DNA of 64,000 nt from Candidatus Endomicrobiellum porotermitis (lineage in GTDB: Bacteria > Elusimicrobiota > Endomicrobiia > Endomicrobiales > Endomicrobiaceae). The stretch lies in assembly GCA_031289055.1 (NCBI GenBank), contig JAITQE010000026.1:37887-101886 (forward strand). Direction: 5' to 3'. Under the pieces are notes generated by a model that was given only the letters and a program-made list of their open reading frames with translations, did no database searches and had not been told where the DNA came from. The translations under genes were made by a program, and so were the position numbers. Shown piece after piece: positions 1 through 7,869 of this stretch. The first letter of the stretch is position 1. Each line of letters starts with the position of its first letter.

Positions 1-133
1 TGCGAGAGTCGAGGAAGAAAAGTCTGCGGATGCGGCGGCGGGAACAGATCCTGTTCAGCCTGAAATTATAAGCAAGGGCAAGAAAGACAAAGAAGAAGAA
101 GGAGTCGCGGCGGTTCCGGCGGCAAAGAAGTAA
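1..133 (+). CDS. rplY: 50S ribosomal protein L25 (Ctc), C-terminal end only
   Basis: The window opens inside a reading frame (codons from base 2) that ends at TAA 131-133. The visible residues are Glu/Lys/Ala-rich and end in VPAAKK, like the low-complexity tail of long-form bL25/Ctc. bL25 binds 5S rRNA in the large subunit. The identification rests mainly on the tail and on the following pth gene, because rplY-pth is a widespread pair. The body of the gene lies outside the window. Another gene with an acidic/basic tail is possible. Confidence 0.6.
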   Translation, partial: ARVEEEKSADAAAGTDPVQPEIISKGKKDKEEEGVAAVPAAKK

Positions 134-156
134 TAAAATAGATTACGGAGTTGCCG

Positions 157-747
157 GTGTCTAAACAGATTAAGCTTTTTGTCGGGCTTGGCAATCCGGG
201 TCGTAAATATGAAAACACCCGCCATAATCTTGGCTTTATAGCTCTGGATTCAATAGCTTTGGCTAAAGGTCTTGAGTTTAGAATTTGGAACAATGTGGCG
301 GATATTTCTTTTTATGAGGCTACTAGTGGTAAAGTATGGCTTTTAAAACCTGCTGCTTTTATGAATCTTTCCGGAGATGCCGTATCGTCTTTTTCAAAAT
401 ATTATAAAATCAGCGCGGAAGAAATAGTTATCTGTTACGACGATTTTTCCATATCTCTTGGCAAATATAAAATTAGGATGTCCGGCTCTGCCGGCGGACA
501 CAATGGTGTAAAATCCATCATAGAACGTCTTCATACGGACAAATTTCCGAGAATAAAGTTTGGCATAGGACCGTTCCCAAAATTTATGGACATGGCTGAT
601 TTTGTTTTGTCAAAATTCTCAAAAGAAGATGAAAACGGAATAAATTTGGTAAAGAATCTTGCAGTTGAAATTTTTGACGAAATAAATGCGTCTGATGTTG
701 AAAAAGCGGCTTCTAAACTGGCGAACAAAAATAAAACTCTCAAATAA
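157..747 (+). CDS. pth: Peptidyl-tRNA hydrolase
   Basis: Cleaves the ester bond of peptidyl-tRNA released by drop-off, recycling tRNA in the cytoplasm. The protein starts KLFVGLGNPGRKYENTRHNLGF, carrying the conserved Asn of GLGNPG and the catalytic His of TRHN. AFMNLSG, CYDDFS and SGSAGGHNGVKS are the other family motifs, and about 196 residues is the usual length. A TTG at 151 is in frame but directly abuts GGAG at 147-150. GTG 157 lies 6 nt after that ribosome-binding site and is the better start. It follows rplY by 23 nt and is probably co-transcribed. Confidence 0.95.
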   Translation: MSKQIKLFVGLGNPGRKYENTRHNLGFIALDSIALAKGLEFRIWNNVADISFYEATSGKVWLLKPAAFMNLSGDAVSSFSKYYKISAEEIVICYDDFSISLGKYKIRMSGSAGGHNGVKSIIERLHTDKFPRIKFGIGPFPKFMDMADFVLSKFSKEDENGINLVKNLAVEIFDEINASDVEKAASKLANKNKTLK

Positions 748-830
748 ATTTATAGGTTAAGGCGGTTTAGTTTAACAGATAAAATTTCTGCGCCAACGTC
801 AGAAAATCTCAAAATTTTAAAAGGCGACGA

Positions 831-1586
831 ATGTATAAAAACAGAAACAATAGAAAAGAATTATCGTTTGAAAATATTATATACGGACGCAATTCTGTTT
901 TAGAACTTCTTAAAGCAGGCAAACGCGCCGTAAACAAATTGATGGTTTCGCAGACTGCGAGAGGCTCGGCAATTTCAGAGATTATAAATCTTGCAAAGCA
1001 TAAGGGGATAGCTGTCCATTCTGTCCCGCCTGAGAAATTAGACAGGTTTTCGGAGCGGTCGCAAGGCGTTGCTGTAGAAGTTTCGCCAACAGAGTACGTA
1101 GAGCTTGAAGACTTAATAAAACAATCAAAACGGTCTCCGAAACCGTTGCTTGTAATATTAGACGGCATAGAAGATCCGCATAATTTAGGCGCAATAATAA
1201 GGAATTGCGTAGCTTTTGGAGCTGACGGCGCGATAATACCCAAGTGGAGAGCCGTCGGCGTAAATGAAACCGTTTCAAGAGCTTCTTCCGGAGCCGTAGA
1301 GCATATATCAATATCAAAAGTTGCAAACGTAAATCAGGCTATAGATTTATTAAAAGAAAATAACTTTTGGATAGCCGGCGCGGAAAACGGCGGACAAAGT
1401 TTGGAAGATGCGGATTTGCCTTTCCCTTTAGCCGTAATCATAGGAAGCGAAGGTTTTGGTCTCCATAATCTAACTAAAAAACATTGTGATTTTTTAATCT
1501 CAATTCCGCAAAAAACCGCCATATCTTCCCTCAACGCCTCGTGCGCCTCCGCCGTAATCCTATATGAGTTTTCCAAAAAGCGCTGA
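831..1586 (+). CDS. rlmB: 23S rRNA 2'-O-methyltransferase RlmB (SpoU/TrmH family)
   Basis: SAM-dependent SPOUT enzyme expected to methylate G2251 of 23S rRNA. An N-terminal substrate-binding region (about residues 15-85) begins with IYGRNSVLELL. The catalytic knot domain follows with DPHNLGAIIRNC (motif 1), IGSEGFGL (motif 2) and SLNASCASAVILYE (motif 3). Length of 251 aa is normal. Motif 3 usually reads SLNVSVAA, so the SCAS variant is slightly unusual. It follows pth by 83 nt on the same strand. TrmH-type tRNA methyltransferases are relatives, but the N-terminal domain favours RlmB. Confidence 0.9.
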   Translation: MYKNRNNRKELSFENIIYGRNSVLELLKAGKRAVNKLMVSQTARGSAISEIINLAKHKGIAVHSVPPEKLDRFSERSQGVAVEVSPTEYVELEDLIKQSKRSPKPLLVILDGIEDPHNLGAIIRNCVAFGADGAIIPKWRAVGVNETVSRASSGAVEHISISKVANVNQAIDLLKENNFWIAGAENGGQSLEDADLPFPLAVIIGSEGFGLHNLTKKHCDFLISIPQKTAISSLNASCASAVILYEFSKKR

Positions 1587-1716
1587 TAGCAAGCGAATCC
1601 GCATGCCGTACAATACCGTTGCAAGGGTTAATACCCGAGTATATAGAAAAAGGTTCTCATTTTTATATCTAACCGATAAACTCAAGTATTAAAAATAATA
1701 TGTCTCAACAACTACT

Positions 1717-1878
1717 TCAAGCCCCTGTCAAAGTTGAATTCAACCGTCTTTCAATTTTTAACGAAGTTGTCCCGGAAGCTTTTCCATGTCCAAAAATTTT
1801 AAGCTCCATATCGGTTTTACTTGAATCGCTTTTATCTCTTGCAGGCGATAACAACTCAATTTTATCCGCGCAATCCAT
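1717..1878 (-). pseudogene. Relic of a peptidase U32 family protein
   Basis: A 53-codon minus-strand reading frame joins two separate signatures of U32 proteases. KIELLSPARD corresponds to the N-terminal ELLSPAGD, and DMELKIFGHG plus LNSTLTGA correspond to the ELEVFVHGA...LSNYLTGR motif that normally lies about 100 residues later. The stretch between is deleted, the Cys-containing part is scrambled, and a TGA follows TGA-ending residues LTGA. No later U32 motifs are visible. The relic lies between rlmB and pyk. Recognition depends on motif order, so confidence is moderate. Confidence 0.55.
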
Positions 1879-1921
1879 TATGCAAAATTGTTTTATTAAA
1901 TTTGACTTAGATGTCGGTATT

Positions 1922-2144
1922 TTATAAAATAGAACTTCGTAAATTTATTGTTGTATCGGCGTTTTTGTTTGCATTTATTGTTTGATTGTGAAAATTTTTT
2001 CCTTTTGATTTTTGCCCCAACCGAGCAAACGTAACGTTAAGATTAGGCGTGGAATATGTCATATAAGCGTCGCGTATAATTGTATAAATATCCGATTTAT
2101 CAGAGTGTGTTCTTAGTTGATTTTTAAGTTTTTGTTCTTGGTAA
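1922..2144 (-). pseudogene. Unidentified minus-strand coding relic
   Basis: An open minus-strand frame ends at 1922 with residues such as DIYTIIRDAYMTYSTP and INLRSSIL. Its residue usage looks protein-like. The frame continues as a shadow of pyk above about 2145 and so has no start of its own. It lies 44 nt upstream of the U32 relic on the same strand and may be the tail of a lost neighbouring gene. I do not recognise the family. Chance openness cannot be excluded. Confidence 0.25.
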
Positions 2145-2168
2145 ATGGTAAAAATAGAGGAGCAGTGG

Positions 2169-3191
2169 GTGAACAAAATAGGCATAGTTTGTACAATGGG
2201 ACCAGCGATACGTTCCCTTGAAATTTTGAAGAGTTTAGCCGATAGCGGTATGGCTATAGTAAGGCTTAATTTTTCGCACGGAACTTTTGCGGAGCATGAA
2301 AAAGACATCGCTTTGGTAAGAACTTTAAACGAGCGGTATAAGAAAGATATAAAAATTCTCGCCGATTTGGAAGGACACAGAATAAGAGTTGGTAAAATTG
2401 AAGGCGGCAAGGTAGAATTAAAGAAAGGTCAACAGCTTATTCTTACTAATAAAGATATAGTAGGAAACAGTAAAGAAATTTCAATAGACTATCTAAATCC
2501 TCTTACGGACATTACAAAGGGTCTTACAATTTTTATAGACGATGGCAACCTTGCGTTAAAAGTTTTATCTTCAAAAGAAGACGAGGTTGTTACAGAAGTT
2601 CAGACGGACTATGTTTTAAAGACCCATAAAGGCGTAAATATTCCCGATGCAAAATTAAGATTTAAACCTTTAGAAGATAAAGACCGCGAAGGCTTGCTTT
2701 TTGCTTTGGGTCAAAACGTTGATTGCGTGGCGAATTCTTTTGTTAGAGATGCTGCCGATATGCAGCCTATAATAGACGTAGTAAAAGAGCAGAAAGCCAA
2801 ATGTGAACTTGTAGCTAAAATTGAAGATATGTCTGGAATCAATAATATTGACGAAATTCTTGATGTCGTTGAAGGAATAATGGTCGCCAGAGGCGACATG
2901 GGCGTATCTTTGCCTGTTTACTCAGTGCCCGTAATGCAAAAATACATAATAAAAAAATGCAAGGCGCGCGATAAGTTTGTAATCACGGCTACGCAAATGT
3001 TGGAAAGTATGATTAAAAATCCTGTTCCTACAAGAGCGGAGGTCAGCGATGTGGCTAATGCAGTTTTGGACGGAACCGACTATACAATGCTTTCAGCTGA
3101 AACGTCAGTAGGTCTTTATCCTGAGAAAGCTGTTGCTATGATGGGCAACGTTATAAAGTACACGTTGGAAAATAAATCAAAGATAGCCTAA
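2169..3191 (+). CDS. pyk: Pyruvate kinase lacking the C-terminal domain
   Basis: Converts PEP and ADP to pyruvate and ATP in glycolysis. The A/B barrel is complete: KIGIVCTMGP at the start, RLNFSHG, LADLEGHRIRVG, the catalytic Lys in VAKIEDM, the Mg-binding IMVARGDMGV, TATQMLESM and LSAETSVGLYP. Only about 340 residues are present against roughly 470 in classical enzymes. The sequence stops where the allosteric C domain would begin and the next 100 nt encode nothing like it. The upstream ATG 2145 has no ribosome-binding site, whereas GTG 2169 has GGAG at 2159-2162 with a 6-nt spacer, so GTG is chosen. Short pyruvate kinases exist, so it is probably functional. Confidence 0.93.
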   Translation: MNKIGIVCTMGPAIRSLEILKSLADSGMAIVRLNFSHGTFAEHEKDIALVRTLNERYKKDIKILADLEGHRIRVGKIEGGKVELKKGQQLILTNKDIVGNSKEISIDYLNPLTDITKGLTIFIDDGNLALKVLSSKEDEVVTEVQTDYVLKTHKGVNIPDAKLRFKPLEDKDREGLLFALGQNVDCVANSFVRDAADMQPIIDVVKEQKAKCELVAKIEDMSGINNIDEILDVVEGIMVARGDMGVSLPVYSVPVMQKYIIKKCKARDKFVITATQMLESMIKNPVPTRAEVSDVANAVLDGTDYTMLSAETSVGLYPEKAVAMMGNVIKYTLENKSKIA

Positions 3192-3292
3192 ATTAATTTT
3201 TATTTTATAAAAGAGGACTGCTGTTGTATATTAATTTTTTTTGCTAATTTTTCGGCAGGCTGCTTTCTTTATAGTCGTAGTTAGGAGAAAAA

Positions 3293-4003
3293 GTGGAAAT
3301 TGTTTATTCGTTGATAGCCGCAAGCGCGGCGATGGTAGGAGCTTTAATAGTTATAACGTTTCATAAATGGTCTGAAAGAAATTCTTTTCTTATAATAAAT
3401 TTTGCGGCAGGCGTTATGCTTACGCTTGCTTTTGCTCATTTAATTCCTGAAGGCTTGGAGTTAAATTCCAATACGATGTTTTATGCTTTGATTGGTTTTT
3501 TGTTTATGTTTTTTTTGCAGTTTATTGTTCTATTCCACCCATGTCGCGATCACGAGTGCCGCACGCACACGCACGTAGCTTCTGTTGTAGGTTTATCTCT
3601 GCATTCAATTCTTGATGGACTTATGATAACTGTTGGTTTTGAGGCTAATGCAGAATTAGGAATTCTTACGACGTTTGCTATTTTGCTTCACAAGCTTCCT
3701 GACGGAATAACTATTTCGGGAGTTCTACTTCATAAAGGCGTTTCCAAAAAGAAAATTTTTCTTTTTTCTCTTCTTACCGCGTTATTTACGCCTCTTGGCG
3801 CAATAGTGGGGTTATGTTTGTTTAAAGGAATGTCTTTGCGTATGCTAGGGGCATTTTTAGGAGTAACGGCAGGCTCTTTTATTTTTCTTTCAGCTTCAGA
3901 TTTAATACCGGAAACCCATAAGTCAAAAGATAAAGTCACATCGCTTATGTTGTTTGCAGGGGTGTTTGTTGTCCTTGCTGCAGAACGTATAATAGGGCGT
4001 TGA
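3293..4003 (+). CDS. ZIP-family divalent metal transporter
   Basis: Predicted inner-membrane importer of zinc or iron. About eight hydrophobic segments are visible, with the family metal-binding helices FAHLIPEG (near residue 50), LHSILDGLMI (about 105) and LHKLPDGITI (about 130), then SDLIPE near the C terminus. A His/Cys-rich loop, HPCRDHECRTHTH, lies between TM3 and TM4, as in many ZIP proteins. GTG 3293 is preceded by TTAGGAG with good spacing. Length of 236 aa fits the ZupT/GufA-like subgroup. Substrate specificity cannot be read from sequence. Confidence 0.88.
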   Translation: MEIVYSLIAASAAMVGALIVITFHKWSERNSFLIINFAAGVMLTLAFAHLIPEGLELNSNTMFYALIGFLFMFFLQFIVLFHPCRDHECRTHTHVASVVGLSLHSILDGLMITVGFEANAELGILTTFAILLHKLPDGITISGVLLHKGVSKKKIFLFSLLTALFTPLGAIVGLCLFKGMSLRMLGAFLGVTAGSFIFLSASDLIPETHKSKDKVTSLMLFAGVFVVLAAERIIGR

Positions 4004-4043
4004 TTTATGATATTATTATGAATGATTTTGGAGATTTGCAACA

Positions 4044-4934
4044 ATGAATGAAATAAAGAAATTTCCATATACCTATATTTTGGGCTGGTCAGTGTCAAGG
4101 TACGATAGATTTTCAAGCTGCAAACGTCAATATTTCTACGATTATTATGCAAAATACGATAAAGAAAATCCTCTTGAAAAAATTGTATTTTTAAAAGGGT
4201 TAACTTCAAAAGCGCTGGAAACGGGAAATATTGTCCACGACGTTATAAGAGACACGCTTCAAAGATTCCAAAAGAGCTCAAAGCCAATAAACAAAGATAA
4301 ATTTTTCAAATATGCATTTAATACGACTGAGAAATATTGCGGCGCAAAAACTTTCTTTGAACATTATTATAATGGAGATTTAATTTCCGTTCAAGATATA
4401 TATTTAAAGGTGAAAAATATATTAGAAAAATTTTTGAATAGCCCACGCTTTTCTTGGATTGAAAAGAACGCTGTTCCGCAGAGCTCGGGGTGGGTTATAG
4501 AACCGCCGGGCTTTGGAGAAACAAGAATAAATAACTATAAAGCTTTTTGCAAAGTTGATTTTTTGTTTCCTGTCGGCGATAAAATATATATTATGGATTG
4601 GAAAACTGGGAAAGCCGATGATATTAAACACTCAAAACAATTGACCGGATACTCTCTTTGGGCAAACTATCATTTTGAAAAGAAAGCGTCCGACATTGTG
4701 CCTATGGTTGCGTATCTTTATCCCGAATACAAAGAGAGAAATATAAAGATCAATGATGCCTCCATATTTGAATTTGCAAATACTGTAGAATCGGAGACGA
4801 AAGATATGTATGAATATTTGATTGATATTGAGAAAAACATACCTAAAGACAAAAAAGAATTTCCTGTTGCCTGCAACGCGTTTTTTTGTAAATACTGCAA
4901 CTACAAAGAAATTTGCCGCGCAAGTAAATTTTAA
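4044..4934 (+). CDS. PD-(D/E)XK nuclease family protein, RecB/Cas4-like, probable Fe-S
   Basis: Predicted DNA nuclease. WSVSRYDRFSSCKRQYFYDYY near the N terminus matches the first helix of RecB-type nucleases (SxSrl..f..CP..y). GNIVHDVIRD carries the conserved GxxvH. KVDFLF, then IMDWKTGK and QLTGYSLW form the D-(D/E)xK and Q-x-x-x-Y motifs. The C-terminal FFCKYCNYKEIC supplies three cysteines that with the N-terminal Cys resemble the 4Fe-4S staple of AddB/Cas4. There is no helicase domain and no cas genes nearby. It is 296 aa and sits 40 nt after the ZIP gene. The precise role is unknown. Confidence 0.82.
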   Translation: MNEIKKFPYTYILGWSVSRYDRFSSCKRQYFYDYYAKYDKENPLEKIVFLKGLTSKALETGNIVHDVIRDTLQRFQKSSKPINKDKFFKYAFNTTEKYCGAKTFFEHYYNGDLISVQDIYLKVKNILEKFLNSPRFSWIEKNAVPQSSGWVIEPPGFGETRINNYKAFCKVDFLFPVGDKIYIMDWKTGKADDIKHSKQLTGYSLWANYHFEKKASDIVPMVAYLYPEYKERNIKINDASIFEFANTVESETKDMYEYLIDIEKNIPKDKKEFPVACNAFFCKYCNYKEICRASKF

Positions 4935-4979
4935 TAAAATTGTCGCTTTAGCGAGCGTTAAATGGAATTGTTTGCCAAT

Positions 4980-5176
4980 TCTTTGTCCAAAGCAGGTTTA
5001 GGTATTTAATCCGAGATCCTTTCTAAAATCTTTGCTACAAAAGAAGCGGGGAAAGTCGCAGATCTTGGTTTATCAATGCGTTATGGCATAGTAAAGAGTT
5101 TGAGGGGGGGGTATCGGTTAAGAACGTTGTGGGAAAAGGTGCGACTTTCTATATAAATTTTCCGATATCAAAATAA
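4980..5176 (+). pseudogene. Relic of a sensor histidine kinase (ATPase C-terminal part)
   Basis: Two frames together rebuild the end of a GHKL kinase domain. The first holds AGLGI, an internal TAA, then EILSKIFATKEAGK, LGLSMRYGIVKS, the F and G2 boxes. A run of eight G (5104-5111) breaks the frame. The shifted frame continues as VSVKNVVGKGATFYINFPIS and stops at 5176, the usual last strands. Sensor, HisKA and N box are absent upstream. It lies directly ahead of rmuC. The only intact part is too small to function. Confidence 0.8.
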
Positions 5177-5178
5177 AT

Positions 5179-6339
5179 ATGAATACGATTTTGTATATTT
5201 TGATTGGATTTGTTGTTGGAGTTTCTTTTGTTTTGTTTAAATATATGGCAGCGGTAAAGGATAATGCCGCTAAAGAACAAAGGATAAAAGATTTAGAGGA
5301 AAATCTTAAAAACCAATCGGGTGTAAACGATTCTTTAAAAATAGAATTTGAAAATATTGCTTCAAAAGTTTTAGAAGAAAAAAACGCGAAAATTACGGAT
5401 TTGAATAAAGCTTCTTTGGAAAATGTAGTCGCGCCTTTTAAAGTAAAAATTGATGAGTTTAAAAACAAGGTTGAAAATCTTCAGATATATGAAGCGGAGA
5501 AAATGTCCGGACTACAGAAAGAATTGGAAAAATTAATTAGTCTTAATAAGCAAGTAAGCGAAGAAGCTAACAATCTTGCCGGAGCATTAAAAGGCGCGAA
5601 TAAATTACAAGGGATATGGGGCGAACTTACTTTGGAGAGAATTTTTGAATGCGCTGGCATGATAAAAGGCGTGCATTATAGTTCTCAGGAACAGTTTAAA
5701 GAGGAAAGCGGAAGAAAGATTCCAGATTATATAGTTAACTTGCCTGAAGGAAAGAGCATAGTTGTTGACGCAAAAACATCGCTAGGAGCTTATGAAAAAT
5801 ATTATAGTTCTCAAAATGAAACGGATAAAAAGATTTATTTAAAAGAACACTCTGTAAGCGTAAAAAAACACATTGATGAGCTTGCAGAAAAAGGCTATGC
5901 CGATTTACAGAGACTTAACCAACCCGAATATGTTTTAATGTTTGTGCCTGTAGAGGGAGCTGTTTCGCTGGCCGTTGCAGATAAACCGGATTTAGTAGGC
6001 TATGCGTTTAAGAAAAATATTATAATAGTTACGCCGTCAACGCTTTTAGCCACCTTAAAAACCGTTGAGTATATTTGGCGTCAAGAAAGCCAAAAAAAAA
6101 ATGTTCTTGAAATAGCTAAAGTAGGCGGGAATCTTTACGATAAATTTGTAACTTTTGCCGAGACTTTGCTTGATGTCAACAGGAAGATGACGGAAGCAAA
6201 AGATAAAACCGAAGAAGCCTTAAAGAGGCTTTCTTCTCCTGACAAGAAAGGCGATAGTTTGGTTGCAAGAGCTCAAAAGTTAAAAGAACTCGGATCTCCG
6301 ACAAGAAAAGAAATGCCTAGAGAGTTGTTAACCGACTAA
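5179..6339 (+). CDS. rmuC: DNA recombination protein RmuC
   Basis: Predicted membrane-anchored endonuclease-fold protein limiting DNA inversion and rearrangement. It has an N-terminal TM helix (ILYILIGFVVGVSFVLF), a coiled coil through about residue 135, then the conserved core LQGIWGELTLERIFECAGM. The nuclease-like segment is IPDYIVNLPEGKSIVVDAK with the D-x-K pair and SLGAYEKYY, followed by VLMFVPVEGAV and VTPSTLLATLKTVEYIWR. 386 aa is within family range. ATG follows the kinase relic by 2 nt and no strong ribosome-binding site is visible. Confidence 0.92.
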   Translation: MNTILYILIGFVVGVSFVLFKYMAAVKDNAAKEQRIKDLEENLKNQSGVNDSLKIEFENIASKVLEEKNAKITDLNKASLENVVAPFKVKIDEFKNKVENLQIYEAEKMSGLQKELEKLISLNKQVSEEANNLAGALKGANKLQGIWGELTLERIFECAGMIKGVHYSSQEQFKEESGRKIPDYIVNLPEGKSIVVDAKTSLGAYEKYYSSQNETDKKIYLKEHSVSVKKHIDELAEKGYADLQRLNQPEYVLMFVPVEGAVSLAVADKPDLVGYAFKKNIIIVTPSTLLATLKTVEYIWRQESQKKNVLEIAKVGGNLYDKFVTFAETLLDVNRKMTEAKDKTEEALKRLSSPDKKGDSLVARAQKLKELGSPTRKEMPRELLTD

Positions 6340-6364
6340 TAGCGTCATGTAACTTGAGGATAAA

Positions 6365-7066
6365 ATGAATGGACATAAAACGACGTTGTATAAAAGCGAA
6401 CTTCAAAATAAAGCGCTAGAACTTAGAAAAGAGCTTGACAAGAAGGAATTAGATCTTATTTTTGATGATAATTTTTTTAGAGATTATCTTGTAAAGATTG
6501 TTGTTAAAACAAAAAAAGGAATAACAAAAGGAAATTTATTTATCTATTATAAACCGACAAAAGACGCGTATTCTTTGAAAAGGCAAATAAAAGATACTCA
6601 AACAGATTTGCTTATAGATTTGTCATGGAATAAGATTAACAATTCTGAGACTTATGCGGCTGAGAGCGGTATTTACGAGGCTTTTGTAGACGGTTCATAC
6701 ATTAATGGAACTACGGGTTACGGCGCTGTTATTTATCTTGGCGATGAAATAAAGGCGGAACTTTCAGGAACGGTTCCCAATACGCAGTTTAGACAATTTG
6801 GCGGAGAATTGAAATCTGTTCTTGAAACTTTAAAATGGTGCGATGAAAATTATGTTGAAAAGATAAGAATCAACTACGATTATGAGGGTATAGAAAAAAT
6901 TGCCTTGGGCAAATGGAAAGCTGGCAACGAATTTTCAAAAGAGTATATAGATTTTATTTGCCGAACGAAAGTTGAAATTGAATGGCGGCATATAAAAAGC
7001 CATACGGGGAATATAAAAAATGATAAAGCTGATTTGCTAGCAAAACGCGCGGCAGGCAAGCGGTAA
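6365..7066 (+). CDS. RNase H-fold protein with N-terminal extension
   Basis: Probable ribonuclease HI-type enzyme cutting RNA in RNA:DNA hybrids. From about residue 110 the catalytic set is visible: AFVDGSY (D), QFGGELKSV (E), INYDYEGI (D) and HTGNIKNDKADLLAK (D). The WRHIKSHTG strand-loop is also typical. The first 105 residues are Lys-rich with no family I can name and are not the caulimovirus-type hybrid-binding domain. It sits 25 nt after rmuC on the same strand, suggesting a DNA-metabolism operon. Confidence 0.87.
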   Translation: MNGHKTTLYKSELQNKALELRKELDKKELDLIFDDNFFRDYLVKIVVKTKKGITKGNLFIYYKPTKDAYSLKRQIKDTQTDLLIDLSWNKINNSETYAAESGIYEAFVDGSYINGTTGYGAVIYLGDEIKAELSGTVPNTQFRQFGGELKSVLETLKWCDENYVEKIRINYDYEGIEKIALGKWKAGNEFSKEYIDFICRTKVEIEWRHIKSHTGNIKNDKADLLAKRAAGKR

Positions 7067-7110
7067 TTTGTATAATTGTTTGTTAATATTTTTTCAAGGG
7101 AGGAACAAAC

Positions 7111-7449
7111 ATGTCAAACTTGAAAAGCGCATTTTATGCAGGCGTTGGTCTTGTGTTAAAGAGTAAGGATAAGGTTGAATCCGCCGCGAGAAAATTTGTT
7201 AAAGACAACAAAGTTGAGGCTGTGGAGGGTAAAAAATTTATAGACAAAACAGTCAAACACGTGGAAGCTGCGAAAAGGGACTTATCAAAAAAGTTTAATG
7301 GAGCGGTAAAAAACGCAGTTGATAAAATGGGTCTGATAACTCGTAAAGAAGTAAAAGTTTTAAAAGAAGAGATACATCATTTTAAAAAGCAATTAAGCAA
7401 ACCTAATAGTCCTTCTAAAAAATCAAAAGTCAAAAAAGAGAAAAGATAA
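7111..7449 (+). CDS. Small Lys-rich phasin-like protein
   Basis: A 112-aa amphipathic protein: an N-terminal hydrophobic patch (AFYAGVGLVLKS), heptad-like helices, the segment MGLITRKEVKVLKEEI, and a very basic tail ending SKKSKVKKEKR. The layout (glycine-containing start, LITRKEVEEL helix, Lys/Ser/Pro tail) resembles PHA-granule-associated phasin-like proteins, which can also bind DNA through the tail. No PHA synthase is in the window, so a polyester role is not supported here. A good AAGGGAGG ribosome-binding site precedes ATG 7111. Confidence 0.6.
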   Translation: MSNLKSAFYAGVGLVLKSKDKVESAARKFVKDNKVEAVEGKKFIDKTVKHVEAAKRDLSKKFNGAVKNAVDKMGLITRKEVKVLKEEIHHFKKQLSKPNSPSKKSKVKKEKR

Positions 7450-7869
7450 TTCTTCTTTGGCGACTGCTGCTAACGTAAAGATTTGGCTAAAGTAGGGAAG
7501 GCGAAGGGCTTCTCTTTCGGTTTAAGGTGTCGTTCGCTAGTGTGGCGGCCTTGATTTGATTGTTGGTAATCAGGATCCGGTTCAGAATCGTCCCATAATT
7601 TTGGCTTCGGCTGATGCTTAAGAATAGCTTGAGTCTGTGATAATGGATTATTAATTGTTTTAGAGTCAAGAAATCATCGCTACTAGATGGCAGTAGTGTA
7701 TAATCGTTACAGCAAAAGAGTAAATGAGAAATCAGGTTTTGATAATGAGATATATATTTCACAAATATTTCACATCTTACTAAACTAACTTCGCTTTTCA
7801 AAATGTTATATTATTACTATGTAACTTACGAGTAGTACAATAATATAAGAGGAGGATGACTAGTAAAAA
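7450..7869. other. 420-bp non-coding or decayed region upstream of the secreted-protein cluster
   Basis: No frame is open with convincing coding character. Short stretches in different + frames look protein-like (for example VYNRYSKRVNEKSGFDNEIYI near 7690-7770) but stops interrupt them and no family is recognised. The last 70 bases are very AT-rich and should contain the promoter of the downstream cluster, although I cannot fix -35/-10 boxes. GGAGG at 7851-7855 is 14 nt before ATG 7870, a long spacing. Confidence 0.4.

Noticed and set aside
2075-2080. TATAAT upstream of pyk as a promoter
   Set aside because: No -35 element at 16-18 nt upstream and the region reads as a minus-strand relic.
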